From: Flavobacterium piscis
GTDB lineage: Bacteria; Bacteroidota; Bacteroidia; Flavobacteriales; Flavobacteriaceae
Assembly (NCBI RefSeq): GCF_001686925.1
Contig: NZ_LVEN01000008.1
Coordinates: forward strand, 146,832-210,831
Direction: 5' to 3'
Length of the DNA: 64,000 nt
Shown here: positions 26,838 through 35,391 of the stretch, in pieces
Layout: each line of letters opens with the position of its first letter
Numbering within the stretch: position 1 is the first letter of the stretch
The notes under the pieces: generated by a model
The model's input: only the letters and a program-made list of their open reading frames with translations
Database searches by the model: none
What the model was told of the DNA's origin: nothing
Translations under genes and position numbers: made by a program

Positions 26838-27347
26838 ATGATAAGTTCTGAAAATTCTGCCCCAACTAATAAAGATTTACAAGGAAAAGAGCCGATAAAA
26901 ATTATATTGGCTGAAGATGATAAGGATGATCAGGAATTATTTATGGAAGCGCTTAATGCAACAAAAGTCCCTTCTGAAGTTATTACGGTAGGAAATGGCG
27001 AGGAATTAGTGAGCACCCTTAAAGATCCTGCTGAACCAAAACCTGATATTGTTTTTATAGACATAAATATGCCCGTAAAAGGAGGCAAGCAGGCATTGGA
27101 AGAAATCAAGAGCGATGAAAAACTTAAGGAAATTCCTGCCGTTATGCTCTCCACTTCCAATCATCCCAATGAAATTGAAGAGACTTTTAATAAGGGAGCA
27201 AACCTCTTTGTGCAAAAACCTAGTTCTTTTAGCGGTTTTATTCTCATTTTAAAAAAAGTATTCATTCTCCATTGGACAAAAGCTTTGGTAAATCCCGTTA
27301 AAAATATATTTTTTGTTTCTGAAAAGAATATATCGCAGCAGGATTAA
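26838..27347 (+). CDS. Receiver-only response regulator (Rcp1/CheY-like)
   Basis: A 169-residue receiver-domain protein: acidic pocket AEDDKDD at 25-31, phospho-acceptor Asp75 in IVFIDINMP, MLSTSNH and the conserved Lys in VQKPSS. A polar N-terminal extension of about 18 residues precedes the domain. I start at the ATG after a TAnnTTTG element; an in-frame TTG 24 nt upstream lies inside that element. There is no output domain. It is the likely partner of the divergent PAS kinase and a paralogue of the receiver at 11.2-11.7 kb. Confidence 0.87.
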   Translation: MISSENSAPTNKDLQGKEPIKIILAEDDKDDQELFMEALNATKVPSEVITVGNGEELVSTLKDPAEPKPDIVFIDINMPVKGGKQALEEIKSDEKLKEIPAVMLSTSNHPNEIEETFNKGANLFVQKPSSFSGFILILKKVFILHWTKALVNPVKNIFFVSEKNISQQD

Positions 27348-27494
27348 ATAATAGTATTTCTCTCTTGTGCAAGACCACACTTGCACTAATTACAAGGTAC
27401 TGACAACTGTTTTTATAAGCCTTTTTGAGATTTAGGGCAATAGTAGTACCTTAGCCATATACAAAAAAATCTCGACCAATGGAACCCCGCGCAG

Positions 27495-28146
27495 TATATC
27501 AGACTATCAGCGTTTAATGATATGATCCACGACACGATAAGTTCGCGTTTTGAAGGACAGCGTTTCTATGTACTGGCCGATATCACCAATCATTCCTATA
27601 AGACAGATAAAAAGATCCATTATTTTGAGCTGGTGGAAAAAGCGCAGAACGGTAACGCGATTATAGCCAGGATGATGGCCAAATAATGGGGAGGTGGAGC
27701 GGTTCGTATTGAGGAGTTTGAAAAAAATACCGGACAAACCTTTACCAACAACCTGCATGTTCTGGTTCTGGTGAGCGTGGATTATCATCCCTTATACGGT
27801 TTGTCTGTGAGTGTGCTGGATATCGACAGCAATTTTATGCTGGGAATACTCGAACAGCAGCGAAATGCCATCTTGGAGCGTCTGGTAAAAGAAAATGTTA
27901 TATCCTAAAAGAAGGTGATGGTTACTCCACTTATAACAGCCGGCTTCAGCTTCCTGAGGTAATCCAGAGAGTAGCTGTAATCTCTTCGAGCAGTTCGGCC
28001 CGAAACCGGGATCGGCCACCAGAAAAATGTCAGTATCGCGGCCCTGCTGGCCCATACCCATACCAAAACACCCACCAAGGCGGCGAAATTTATCATTGCC
28101 CATAACCGCCGTTTTGAGCTTGGGATACTCTCGCTAGCAAAATATT
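27495..28146 (+). pseudogene. xseA: Decayed xseA (exodeoxyribonuclease VII large subunit)
   Basis: Conceptual translation gives unmistakable XseA blocks in broken frames. Frame 1 (from 27495): FEGQRFYVLADI, HYFELVEKAQ, an in-frame TAA at 27684-27686 where WG(E/G)GA follows, then VDYHPLYGLSVSVLDID and LGILEQQRNAILERL. A frameshift near 27900 leads to EGDGYSTYNSRLQLPEVI and RVAVISSSSSA. A second break near 28000, with loss of the central catalytic segment, joins TGIGHQKNVSIA, HTHTKTPTKAAKFIIAHN. With a stop, a frameshift and an internal deletion it cannot make the nuclease. GC content is visibly higher than its surroundings. Extra xseA copies often travel on Bacteroidota mobile elements, consistent with the recombinase relic abutting it. 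Confidence 0.85.
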
Positions 28147-28344
28147 GCAATAAAAGCACAACAGCTTTTTAGTGAGGAATTGTTTTATCGAGTACAGGAT
28201 GTTCTTGACAGTAAAGCACTGACATTTAGGCCGAAAATTAAGACTATTGAGAATTTTTCTTTGAGAGGTTTTTTTCTTTGTCCAAAGTGCGGTCAGAAGT
28301 TAACAGGAAGTAAATGTAAAGGACTGATTGAGATTTATTACTAA
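28147..28344 (+). pseudogene. C-terminal fragment of a large serine recombinase
   Basis: A 65-codon open segment without a start matches the linker and zinc beta-ribbon of large serine recombinases: SEELFYRVQDVLDSKA, then FSLRGFFLCPKCGQKLTGSK, with the first CxxC zinc pair intact. The second zinc pair (usually YxC) is gone: the frame ends at IEIYY then TAA. The N-terminal resolvase domain with the catalytic Ser is absent and the fragment directly abuts the xseA relic. It is the best evidence that an integrative element once occupied this site. Confidence 0.8.
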
Positions 28345-28852
28345 AGATTACAGTAACATACGTTGGTTTAGATATTGAAAATATATTCTTTATTGAAAAG
28401 ATTAGTAGCAGAGCTCCGCATTTTCGAACATTACGGTTTTACAAGTATTGAATTGCTAATTCAAAATTCTATAAGCTATGATTATAACATAAACTAAAAG
28501 GTATGCAATTAAAACAACTACTGTGGTAAATTATTAAATATTGTTTCATTTTAAAATTTCATTGTTTCATTTTACAAAATGGAACGTTAAATTTCTTACA
28601 AGAAAGCAATTTTTCTTACAATTAAATTAATTTTGTGGAACTGAAATAAACTTAGAATTCTTTTTATTTCTTTATCTGCACATTTCTCGATAGATTCTGC
28701 AATCTGCCTCTACAATACTTTTTTACTCGCCATTTGCTTTAAAGTTTTTTTAAGTGATCTATGCCGTAGCTTTCTTAATTTTTGTTGAATAGTAAAGTTG
28801 ATTACCCACTGTATAAATAGCAAAATCAAAAACTATAAATCAATTATGAAAT
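28345..28852. other. 508-nt AT-rich region between relics
   Basis: No gene is recognisable. Around 28548-28590 the phrase ATTGTTTCATTTTA occurs twice and GTTTCATTTT/AAAATGGAAC forms an imperfect hairpin. This could be a scar of the vanished element or the regulatory region of the former ompA-like gene; the sequence does not decide. Confidence 0.45.
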
Positions 28853-29193
28853 ATGATTTATTTTGATTTGGATAAATCTAACATTAGGACAGAAGTGGGA
28901 GCTATTGATTTAGAAAATATAGTAGTTGTATTAAACGAAAATCCAACAATGAAACTTGCCATTCGTTCGCATACATATGGTAGGGCAACCTTCAAATATA
29001 ATCAGGCTTTATCGAACAGAAGAACAAAATCAACAATATAATGGCTGGTTAAAAATGGAATCAACCCAAACGATTAATCGGCAATGGATATGGTGAAACT
29101 TAGCTTGTAAACAAATGTGCTGATTGTATACCGTGTGCAGAAGATGAACATCAGGAAAACACACGAAGCGAATTTATTATTACTGATTTGTAA
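28853..29193 (+). pseudogene. Decayed OmpA-family C-terminal peptidoglycan-binding domain
   Basis: The first 62 codons read IYFDLDKSNIRTEVGAIDLE, KLAIRSHTYGRATFKYNQAL, the OmpA C-terminal fold with the usual HTD changed to HTY. A TAA at 29039-29041 interrupts it; in-frame continuation gives WLVKNGINPN, and a shifted frame gives RLIGNGYGET, a TAG at 29101, LVNKCADCIPC and NTRSEFIITDL before TAA at 29191. Two stops and a frameshift show a non-functional gene. In Flavobacteriia such OmpA proteins often accompany PorP/SprF and T9SS type B cargo, and a type B cargo gene does lie 2.9 kb downstream. Confidence 0.82.
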
Positions 29194-29314
29194 TAAATAC
29201 AGTCCTGCTATAACAGTAAAACAATTAATCAAATCAATCACATATAAACATAGATTTTTTATCCTTTAAAATTTTACAGACAGATGCGTTAATTTTTAAT
29301 CAAAAAGTAAAGCC

Positions 29315-32023
29315 ATGGAGTTAAAAAAAAGAATTTTAGTAATTTTTTCCATAATGGGATTTTGTGCGGTTTCTCATTCGCAAGTAGGAGTAGGAACCTT
29401 ATCTCCGGCAAATTCAGCACAACTGGATATAACTTCAGCAAATAAAGGAATGCTTATACCAAGAATATCCCTGACAGGAACAACAAATCAAAATCCCGTT
29501 ACAGGGTCTATAATAAACAGTTTGTTAGTTTACAATACAGCGACTGTAAATGATGTGAGCCCTGGTTTTTATTATTGGGAAATAGATAAGTGGGTCAGAA
29601 TTATGGCGCAGAGTGATCCCGAAATATTAACTTCATTAAATTACGATGTAGTGAATAATCGGTTAATATATCTGGATGAAAAAGGAATTACTAATGTATT
29701 GCAACTTAAAGGACAGGTAGGTCCTGAGGGGCCTCAAGGGCCTATTGGATTGACGGGAGCAACAGGACCTCAGGGACCACAGGGAATTCCTGGTAGCGAT
29801 GGAGCGGCAGGACCGCAGGGGCCAATTGGACTAACGGGTGAAGCAGGTCCTCAGGGAATTCCCGGAAATGATGGAGTCACAGGACCTCAGGGGCCAATCG
29901 GATCGACTGGAGCAACTGGGCCTCAGGGACCAATTGGACTAACCGGCGCACTAGGTCCACAAGGTATCCCGGGGAACGACGGGGCAATTGGCCCTCAGGG
30001 TCCTCAGGGAATTCCAGGAAATGATGGCGCCACAGGACCTCAGGGGTCAATCGGATTGACCGGTGCAATAGGTCCACAAGGTATCCCGGGGAACGACGGT
30101 GCAATTGGCCCTCAGGGTCCACAAGGACTTCCAGGAAATGATGGCGCAATAGGACCAGCAGGGCCACAAGGACCGATAGGCTTAACGGGACCAGCAGGTC
30201 CACAGGGAATTCCAGGAAATGATGGAGCCACAGGACCTCAGGGGCCAATCGGATTGACCGGCGCAATAGGTCCACAAGGTATCCCGGGGAACGACGGGGC
30301 AACTGGCCCTCAGGGTCCTCAGGGAATTCCAGGAAATGATGGCGCAATAGGACCAGCAGGTCCACAAGGACCGATAGGCTTAGCGGGACCAGCAGGTCCT
30401 CAGGGAATTCCAGGAAATGATGGAGCCGCAGGCCCAATAGGACCACAAGGGGGTATCGGTTTAATTATTAATGGTACAAATACAACTGTAGCAGGTTCTG
30501 GAACTCAGGTCGATCCTTATCAAATCAATACACCGTTTCCGGCGACAACTGTATCTAATACCTCTTTGAATAATACTTTAGGTACCACTGTAAATGGTGT
30601 GGTAAGTTCAGGCGTCCCGATTATTAATACAAATGAAACTAGTTTAACTGGAGCAAGTCTTACGACCACTGTAAATGGAGTAGCTAGTACAGCTTTGGAT
30701 TTGACTCCGGCCATTACAAGTGCAACAAGTGTTTCTAATGCATCAACGGCAAATACTTCAACTGTAACGGTAAATGGCGTTGTAAGTTCAGGCGCCCCAA
30801 TTGTAAATACCAACGAAACTTCTATCATAGGAACTAATTTGATAACTAGCGTAAATAATGTGGCCAGCACTCCTTTAGATTTGACACCATTACTTCGTTT
30901 CGGAACTACAAATTATTTAGAAACTATAAATGGAAATCTTTTATCAATTGTAAATGGAGTTCCATCAATACCAACTTCAGTATTAATTAGCGCCATCAAC
31001 GGTCTTAATTCGACAGACGGAAAGGTAGGTTTAGGAGGTACGCTTAACACTTCAACGGTAATAAGTACTTCTGCGATTAATACATTGGCTATTGCAGGAT
31101 TGCAAACTGGTGGAATTTCAGATAATATTCTGGTTGTAAATTCAAGTGGAGTTTTACGAACAATATCGCCAACTTCTATAGGAGCGATTACCTCAGTTTC
31201 AAATAACTCTCAGGATAATAATTTAAGTACCACTGTAAATGGTGTTACGGGTGCCGATGTAAACATTATCAACTCAAATAGTTTAGATTTAGTAAACGGA
31301 TCACAATTGGTTTCGAATGTGAACGGCGTTCCCTCACAGCCTGTGCCTGTTTTGATAAAGGCCGTTAATGGACTTACTTCTGATCCATTTCAAGGTGGAG
31401 TAGTAGAATTAGGAGGCCCTTTGGATCATCAGACAGAAATAATGACAAATGGTCAGCCATTTATGATTTCAGGACTTCCTCCTGGTTTACCAACAGATAA
31501 TATAATAGTTACCGATCCGGGCGGGATGTTAAGAACAGTGCCACGTACTACAGCCTTTTCGGCTAAAACTCCAATTACAATAGGAGCAACAGTTGCAGCG
31601 CCAAATAAAGCTACAACACGCGAAGATGATTTTATACGTTATCGTGAACTTGGTAATAATGAAGTTGAAGTAGATTTTTTATATTCGGCAATAGACCCTA
31701 GTGGAGCAAATACTGGGAGCGGTAATTATTTGTTTACATTGCCTGCTGGCCTTACATTTGATTCAAATGAAAATCCTATTTATGGCGGTCCTGTACAGTA
31801 TGATCAAACGTATCCTGAAGTGAGATATTTCCTGCGTACCGGTAAGCTTATTAGTGGTAGTGTTGATGGTTATGGTGTCGCCGAAGGACATATCGTACCT
31901 TATAGCCCAACTCAGTTCCGAATATTAATCACTGAGGCTACAGGAGCTATCGGTGATGGTTATTTATCATTAAATAACCCTTATATAACCATTGGGGGAA
32001 GATTTGTATTTGTAAGACAATAA
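29315..32023 (+). CDS. Secreted collagen-like triple-helix repeat protein
   Basis: A 902-residue surface protein. After a signal peptide (ending SHSQ) comes a domain at about 22-130 ([37 protein letters not shown]) common to Flavobacteriia surface proteins. Residues 133-381 are 83 uninterrupted Gly-X-Y triplets, mostly [18 protein letters not shown] and GPA, with acidic but no basic residues. Residues about 385-620 are Asn/Ser/Thr/Val-rich beta repeats ([17 protein letters not shown], LDLTP), then [14 protein letters not shown] segments like phage tail-fibre beta-helices, and a C-terminal globular domain at about 760-902. No T9SS sorting domain was recognised at the C-terminus, so the export route is unclear. 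It lies 40 nt upstream of a T9SS type B cargo gene. Confidence 0.88.
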   Translation: MELKKRILVIFSIMGFCAVSHSQVGVGTLSPANSAQLDITSANKGMLIPRISLTGTTNQNPVTGSIINSLLVYNTATVNDVSPGFYYWEIDKWVRIMAQSDPEILTSLNYDVVNNRLIYLDEKGITNVLQLKGQVGPEGPQGPIGLTGATGPQGPQGIPGSDGAAGPQGPIGLTGEAGPQGIPGNDGVTGPQGPIGSTGATGPQGPIGLTGALGPQGIPGNDGAIGPQGPQGIPGNDGATGPQGSIGLTGAIGPQGIPGNDGAIGPQGPQGLPGNDGAIGPAGPQGPIGLTGPAGPQGIPGNDGATGPQGPIGLTGAIGPQGIPGNDGATGPQGPQGIPGNDGAIGPAGPQGPIGLAGPAGPQGIPGNDGAAGPIGPQGGIGLIINGTNTTVAGSGTQVDPYQINTPFPATTVSNTSLNNTLGTTVNGVVSSGVPIINTNETSLTGASLTTTVNGVASTALDLTPAITSATSVSNASTANTSTVTVNGVVSSGAPIVNTNETSIIGTNLITSVNNVASTPLDLTPLLRFGTTNYLETINGNLLSIVNGVPSIPTSVLISAINGLNSTDGKVGLGGTLNTSTVISTSAINTLAIAGLQTGGISDNILVVNSSGVLRTISPTSIGAITSVSNNSQDNNLSTTVNGVTGADVNIINSNSLDLVNGSQLVSNVNGVPSQPVPVLIKAVNGLTSDPFQGGVVELGGPLDHQTEIMTNGQPFMISGLPPGLPTDNIIVTDPGGMLRTVPRTTAFSAKTPITIGATVAAPNKATTREDDFIRYRELGNNEVEVDFLYSAIDPSGANTGSGNYLFTLPAGLTFDSNENPIYGGPVQYDQTYPEVRYFLRTGKLISGSVDGYGVAEGHIVPYSPTQFRILITEATGAIGDGYLSLNNPYITIGGRFVFVRQ
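30071..30430 (+). repeat. 198-bp tandem duplication inside the collagen-like region
   Basis: The segment GGTCCACAAGGTATCCCGGG starts at 29954, 30071 and 30269, and CCAGGAAATGATGGCGCAAT at 30131 and 30329. The spacings are 117 nt (13 triplets) and 198 nt (22 triplets), so units at 30071-30268 and from 30269 onward are near-identical tandem copies in frame. Such repeats can expand or contract by slippage or recombination and change the rod length in steps of whole triplets. Confidence 0.8.
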
Positions 32024-32063
32024 TTTATTCGTTAAAAGCGATTTTTAATCCAATACATAGATT

Positions 32064-33311
32064 ATGAATAATAATACTCTAACTTATATTGCAAGTATTG
32101 CAGTTCTTTTTTCGATCTGCGGAGGTCATGCCCAGCTTGTGAATCAGGGAGCGCTAAAAGTAAATGAGGCAACACTGGTATCTGTATTTTTTGATTATAA
32201 AAATACGGCAGACGGAAATTTCGTCAATGATGGTGAAGTTCACATTTTTGAAAACTGGGCTAATGACGGTATTGTATCTTATAGTAATACTGCAGATGGA
32301 AAAACCTTTTTTACAGGTACAACCGAGCAAATTATCGAAGGCTTAAAACAGTCCGATTTTCAAAATATAATATTTGATAATAGAACATCAGCTATGCCTT
32401 TTCATTTGGCTTCGACCATTTCGGTTGGTAAACTTGCAGACTTAAAAAACGGAATTGTTAACGCAGCCGATTATGATGGGCTGGTCATTTTTAATGAAGG
32501 CGCTTTTCATAGCAATGTGGGAAGTAAAAGTTTTATAGACGGAAAAACGGAAAATAATATCGATGAACCTTTTGAATTTCCAGTGGGTGATGCATTTCAT
32601 TACAGACCGGCATTCTATTCGTCCAATTCTTCTGAACGGACCATTTATACTTCTGAGTATTTATATAAAAACGCTACTTTACTTTATCCGCCTACCAATA
32701 AGGAGGAAAGTATCATAAGTATTAACGATGCAGAATATTGGGAGATCACACAAGATCAGGGAACGGAAAAGATAGTTTTGAGCCTTACCTTAAGTACTAC
32801 TACGACTCCGGCCATTTTTTTTGATGAAGATCCGCAAACCCAGCTGGCAATAGTTCGCTGGGAAGCAACAGCTTCTAAATGGGTTAATGATGGAGGTGTG
32901 GCCAGTGGTCCAATTTCAGGCGAGGAATATACCCAATTAGTTACCTCACAGGTTGGAGGCTATGGAATTTTTACAATAGGTCTTATTAAAAAAGCTAATC
33001 CTGATAATGAACTCATAATTTTTAATGCAATTTCACCCAACGGTGATGATTTTAACGACAGCTTTCGAATCAAAGGAATAGATAAATATCCGGACAATAC
33101 AGTCGAAATATACAACAGATGGGGAGTGAAAGTGTACGAGGCAAAATCCTATAACGAAAGTACTGTTATGTTTAAGGGATATTCAGACGGAAGAACTACA
33201 GTAAGTCGCAACGAAAAGCTGCCAGATGGAACTTATTTCTATATTTTAAATTATAATAATGGGGCGAGCTATGTTAAGAAAATTGGCTTTTTGTATGTAG
33301 ATAACCAGTAG
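32064..33311 (+). CDS. T9SS type B cargo protein (gliding motility-associated C-terminal domain)
   Basis: A 415-residue exported protein with a signal peptide ending GGHAQ. The middle (about 25-300) is an unrecognised beta-rich region with segments such as FINDGEVHIFENWANDG-like phrases and PVGDAFHYRPAFY. The C-terminus (about 325-415) is a CHU_C/TIGR04131 domain: IFNAISPNGDDFNDSFRIKG, VEIYNRWGVKVYE and LPDGTYFYIL. Type B cargo needs a PorP/SprF-like partner, which is not present here; only a decayed OmpA gene remains upstream. The 40-nt gap to the collagen-like gene suggests co-transcription. Confidence 0.9.
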   Translation: MNNNTLTYIASIAVLFSICGGHAQLVNQGALKVNEATLVSVFFDYKNTADGNFVNDGEVHIFENWANDGIVSYSNTADGKTFFTGTTEQIIEGLKQSDFQNIIFDNRTSAMPFHLASTISVGKLADLKNGIVNAADYDGLVIFNEGAFHSNVGSKSFIDGKTENNIDEPFEFPVGDAFHYRPAFYSSNSSERTIYTSEYLYKNATLLYPPTNKEESIISINDAEYWEITQDQGTEKIVLSLTLSTTTTPAIFFDEDPQTQLAIVRWEATASKWVNDGGVASGPISGEEYTQLVTSQVGGYGIFTIGLIKKANPDNELIIFNAISPNGDDFNDSFRIKGIDKYPDNTVEIYNRWGVKVYEAKSYNESTVMFKGYSDGRTTVSRNEKLPDGTYFYILNYNNGASYVKKIGFLYVDNQ

Positions 33312-33333
33312 CTATGTCGCGAGCCAATCAAAC

Positions 33334-33498
33334 TTCCCGCAAGTATTCTTTGTGGCTGATGACCATGAAGATGACAAGGCCTTCATTTAAAAGGCGATAA
33401 TTGAGATTGATTCATCTGTTATTTTAAAAGAGGCACGGGAAGGCAGTGGAGCTTGGCGCCACTTTTCAAGTCAAATAGGAAATGGAAATTCATTTTTA
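33334..33498 (+). pseudogene. Fragment of a receiver-only response regulator
   Basis: Without a start codon, the frame reads FPQVFFVADDHEDDKAFI, TAA at 33388-33390, then KAIIEIDSSVILKEAREGSG before similarity is lost. ADDHEDD is the acidic pocket of the Rcp1-like receivers found intact at 11.2 and 26.8 kb in this window. Only the first 50 or so residues survive and the phospho-acceptor region is missing, so this is a relic. Confidence 0.72.
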
Positions 33499-33615
33499 CA
33501 GAATTCACAGATTCGTGCAATTTTAATGTTTGTACTCATAGAAGTGTGACTTTAAGTGTCCCACTGTGACTATGTGTGTCTAGGCGTGCCATGATTTGGA
33601 CAAAAAAAAAAATTT

Positions 33616-33644
33616 TTTGTACCTCGCGTTTTCCGAGGTACAAA
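33616..33644. repeat. 11-bp hairpin whose 3' arm begins a tandem repeat
   Basis: TTTGTACCTCG (33616-33626) and CGAGGTACAAA (33634-33644) form a perfect stem with a 7-nt loop. The right arm contains the first GGTACAAA of the five-copy repeat that follows, so the left arm can also pair (8 bp) with each later copy. Confidence 0.75.
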
Positions 33645-33690
33645 TAAGGTACAAATAAGGTACAAATAAGGTACAAATAAGGTACAAATT
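33637..33690. repeat. Five tandem copies of an 11-bp repeat
   Basis: GGTACAAATAA starts at 33637, 33648, 33659, 33670 and 33681, with the last copy ending in ATT. The 11-bp period is close to one helical turn. There are no spacers, so it is not a CRISPR array. It lies between the response-regulator relic and the mnmE terminator; a protein-binding iteron or a slippage tract are both possible. Confidence 0.85.
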
Positions 33691-33734
33691 TATTCAAAAC
33701 ATCACATAATATCCAAAAGAAAAAGGAATTAAAA

Positions 33735-33773
33735 AACTAGTTAAAATATAGATAATCAATATTTTAACTAGTT
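33735..33773 (-). terminator. AT-rich palindrome downstream of mnmE
   Basis: AACTAGTTAAAATAT (33735-33749) and ATATTTTAACTAGTT (33759-33773) form a perfect 15-bp stem with a 9-nt loop, 32 nt after the mnmE stop codon on the minus strand. It has no GC-rich core, so it may be an unusual terminator or a binding site. Confidence 0.6.
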
Positions 33774-33805
33774 AACTTGTTGTTGTTTTGCGTTATTTTG
33801 TCCTG

Positions 33806-35206
33806 CTATTTTCCGATACAGAAATTAGCAAATATATTCCCCAATAGTTCATCATTAGATACCTGACCTGTGATCAACCCAAATTGGTATAAAGCCTCAC
33901 GAATATCTAGCGCAATCAGGTCACTTGAAAGATTGGTTTCAAGACCATATTTCACTTTTTGTATTTCATCTAAAGCTTTTAGTAAAGAATCATAATGTCT
34001 TGTATTTGTAACAATTGTTTCGTTGTTGCGAAGTGCACCTGTATTTACAAAAGAAAGTAATTCATTCTTTAAATCATCAACACCAATTTTCTCTTTAGCT
34101 GAAATTAACAGCAGTTTTGCATTTAAATTTTCCAGCTTAGTTGTGATGTTTGACACTTCATCCGCAGATAATATATCTTTTTTATTTACGACAATTAATA
34201 AAGGTTTTAGCGGATATTTATTCTTGATTTGTTCAATTTCATAAACAAATTCAGAACTTGAAACCTGAAATTTTAAACCATCGAATAAATAAATCACAAC
34301 TTGTGCCTGTTCAATTTTTTCAAAAGTTTTCTTTATTCCTATGCTTTCAACAATATCTTTAGTTTCACGTATTCCGGCCGTATCTATAAATCTAAAACCA
34401 ATGCCGCCAATAACCAATTCATCTTCGATAGTATCACGGGTTGTTCCGGCAATGTCAGAAACTATAGCACGTTCTTCATTTAATAAAGCATTTAGTAAAG
34501 TCGATTTCCCCACATTTGGCTCACCAACAATGGCAACAGGAATTCCATTTTTAATTACGTTTCCAACCGCAAATGAATCAATTAAACGTTTTAAGACAAA
34601 TTCAATTCGGTTTAATAATTCATGAAACTGCGTTCTGTCGGCAAATTCTACGTCTTCTTCTGCAAAATCCAATTCTAATTCGATCAAAGAAGCAAAGTTT
34701 AAAAGTTCCTCACGCAATTTAGCAATTTCATTACTAAAACCACCGCGCATTTGCTGCATGGCAATTTGGTGAGAAGCTTCATTATCTGACGAAATCAAGT
34801 CAGCAACTGCTTCTGCCTGCGATAAATCAAGTTTTCCGTTCAGGAAAGCCCTTAAAGTAAATTCACCTGCATCAGCCATACGACAGCCTTTTCGTAATAA
34901 TAACTGAATAATTTGCTGTTGGATATAAGTAGACCCGTGGCAGGAAATTTCGATTGTATTTTCGCCCGTATAAGAGTTTGGTCCTTTAAAAACAGAAACC
35001 AATACTTCGTCAAGTATTTTTGAATCATCAACAATATGACCCAAGTGCAAAGTATGTGTTTTTTGTTTGGTTAAATCTTTGTTTTTGATGGATTTAAAAA
35101 CCGAATTTCCGATGGCAATCGCCTCAGAACCCGAAATTCGAATTATAGCAATAGCCCCGGCTCCGGACGGAGTTGCTAATGCAACTATAGAATCTTGATT
35201 TATCAT
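33806..35206 (-). CDS. mnmE: tRNA uridine-5-carboxymethylaminomethyl modification GTPase MnmE (TrmE)
   Basis: A 466-residue protein of standard length that with MnmG modifies the wobble uridine (U34) of certain tRNAs in the cytosol. The N-terminal formyl-THF-binding domain (SGAGAIAIIRISG, SCHGSTYIQQQI, AFLNGKLDLSQAEAV) is followed by a central helical domain containing a Ras-like G domain: G1 GEPNVGKS at 228-235, G3 DTAGI, G4 NKKD. The protein ends in the diagnostic CIGK motif whose Cys is essential for modification. It stands alone on the minus strand with its start 185 nt from the divergent stress-protein gene. Confidence 0.97.
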   Translation of the reverse strand: MINQDSIVALATPSGAGAIAIIRISGSEAIAIGNSVFKSIKNKDLTKQKTHTLHLGHIVDDSKILDEVLVSVFKGPNSYTGENTIEISCHGSTYIQQQIIQLLLRKGCRMADAGEFTLRAFLNGKLDLSQAEAVADLISSDNEASHQIAMQQMRGGFSNEIAKLREELLNFASLIELELDFAEEDVEFADRTQFHELLNRIEFVLKRLIDSFAVGNVIKNGIPVAIVGEPNVGKSTLLNALLNEERAIVSDIAGTTRDTIEDELVIGGIGFRFIDTAGIRETKDIVESIGIKKTFEKIEQAQVVIYLFDGLKFQVSSSEFVYEIEQIKNKYPLKPLLIVVNKKDILSADEVSNITTKLENLNAKLLLISAKEKIGVDDLKNELLSFVNTGALRNNETIVTNTRHYDSLLKALDEIQKVKYGLETNLSSDLIALDIREALYQFGLITGQVSNDELLGNIFANFCIGK

Positions 35207-35391
35207 GCCGCAAAGGTATAAAAAAAGCGATAAAGTTGAGCCTTTAAGACCTTAGCTAAAGCATGTTCTTTTCATCAATTAAAATATATTTTATCAATAA
35301 ATTATTAAATGTTAAAATACTGATAATTGTCAGAGTATTTTTATTATAGAATGACTAAATTTGAGAGAACAACTTCTAAATCACAATCAAA

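Noticed and set aside
27792..28159. Minus-strand frames opposite the xseA relic
   Set aside because: They overlap plus-strand sequence with clear XseA similarity and show no family signature of their own.
29877..30446. A 189-codon open frame on the minus strand opposite the collagen repeats
   Set aside because: It is a by-product of the Gly-Pro-rich repeats; its translation is a repetitive Leu/Val/Pro text with no signal peptide, start context or family resemblance.
33637..33690. Possible CRISPR array
   Set aside because: The 11-bp units are contiguous, without spacers, and no cas gene is present in the window.
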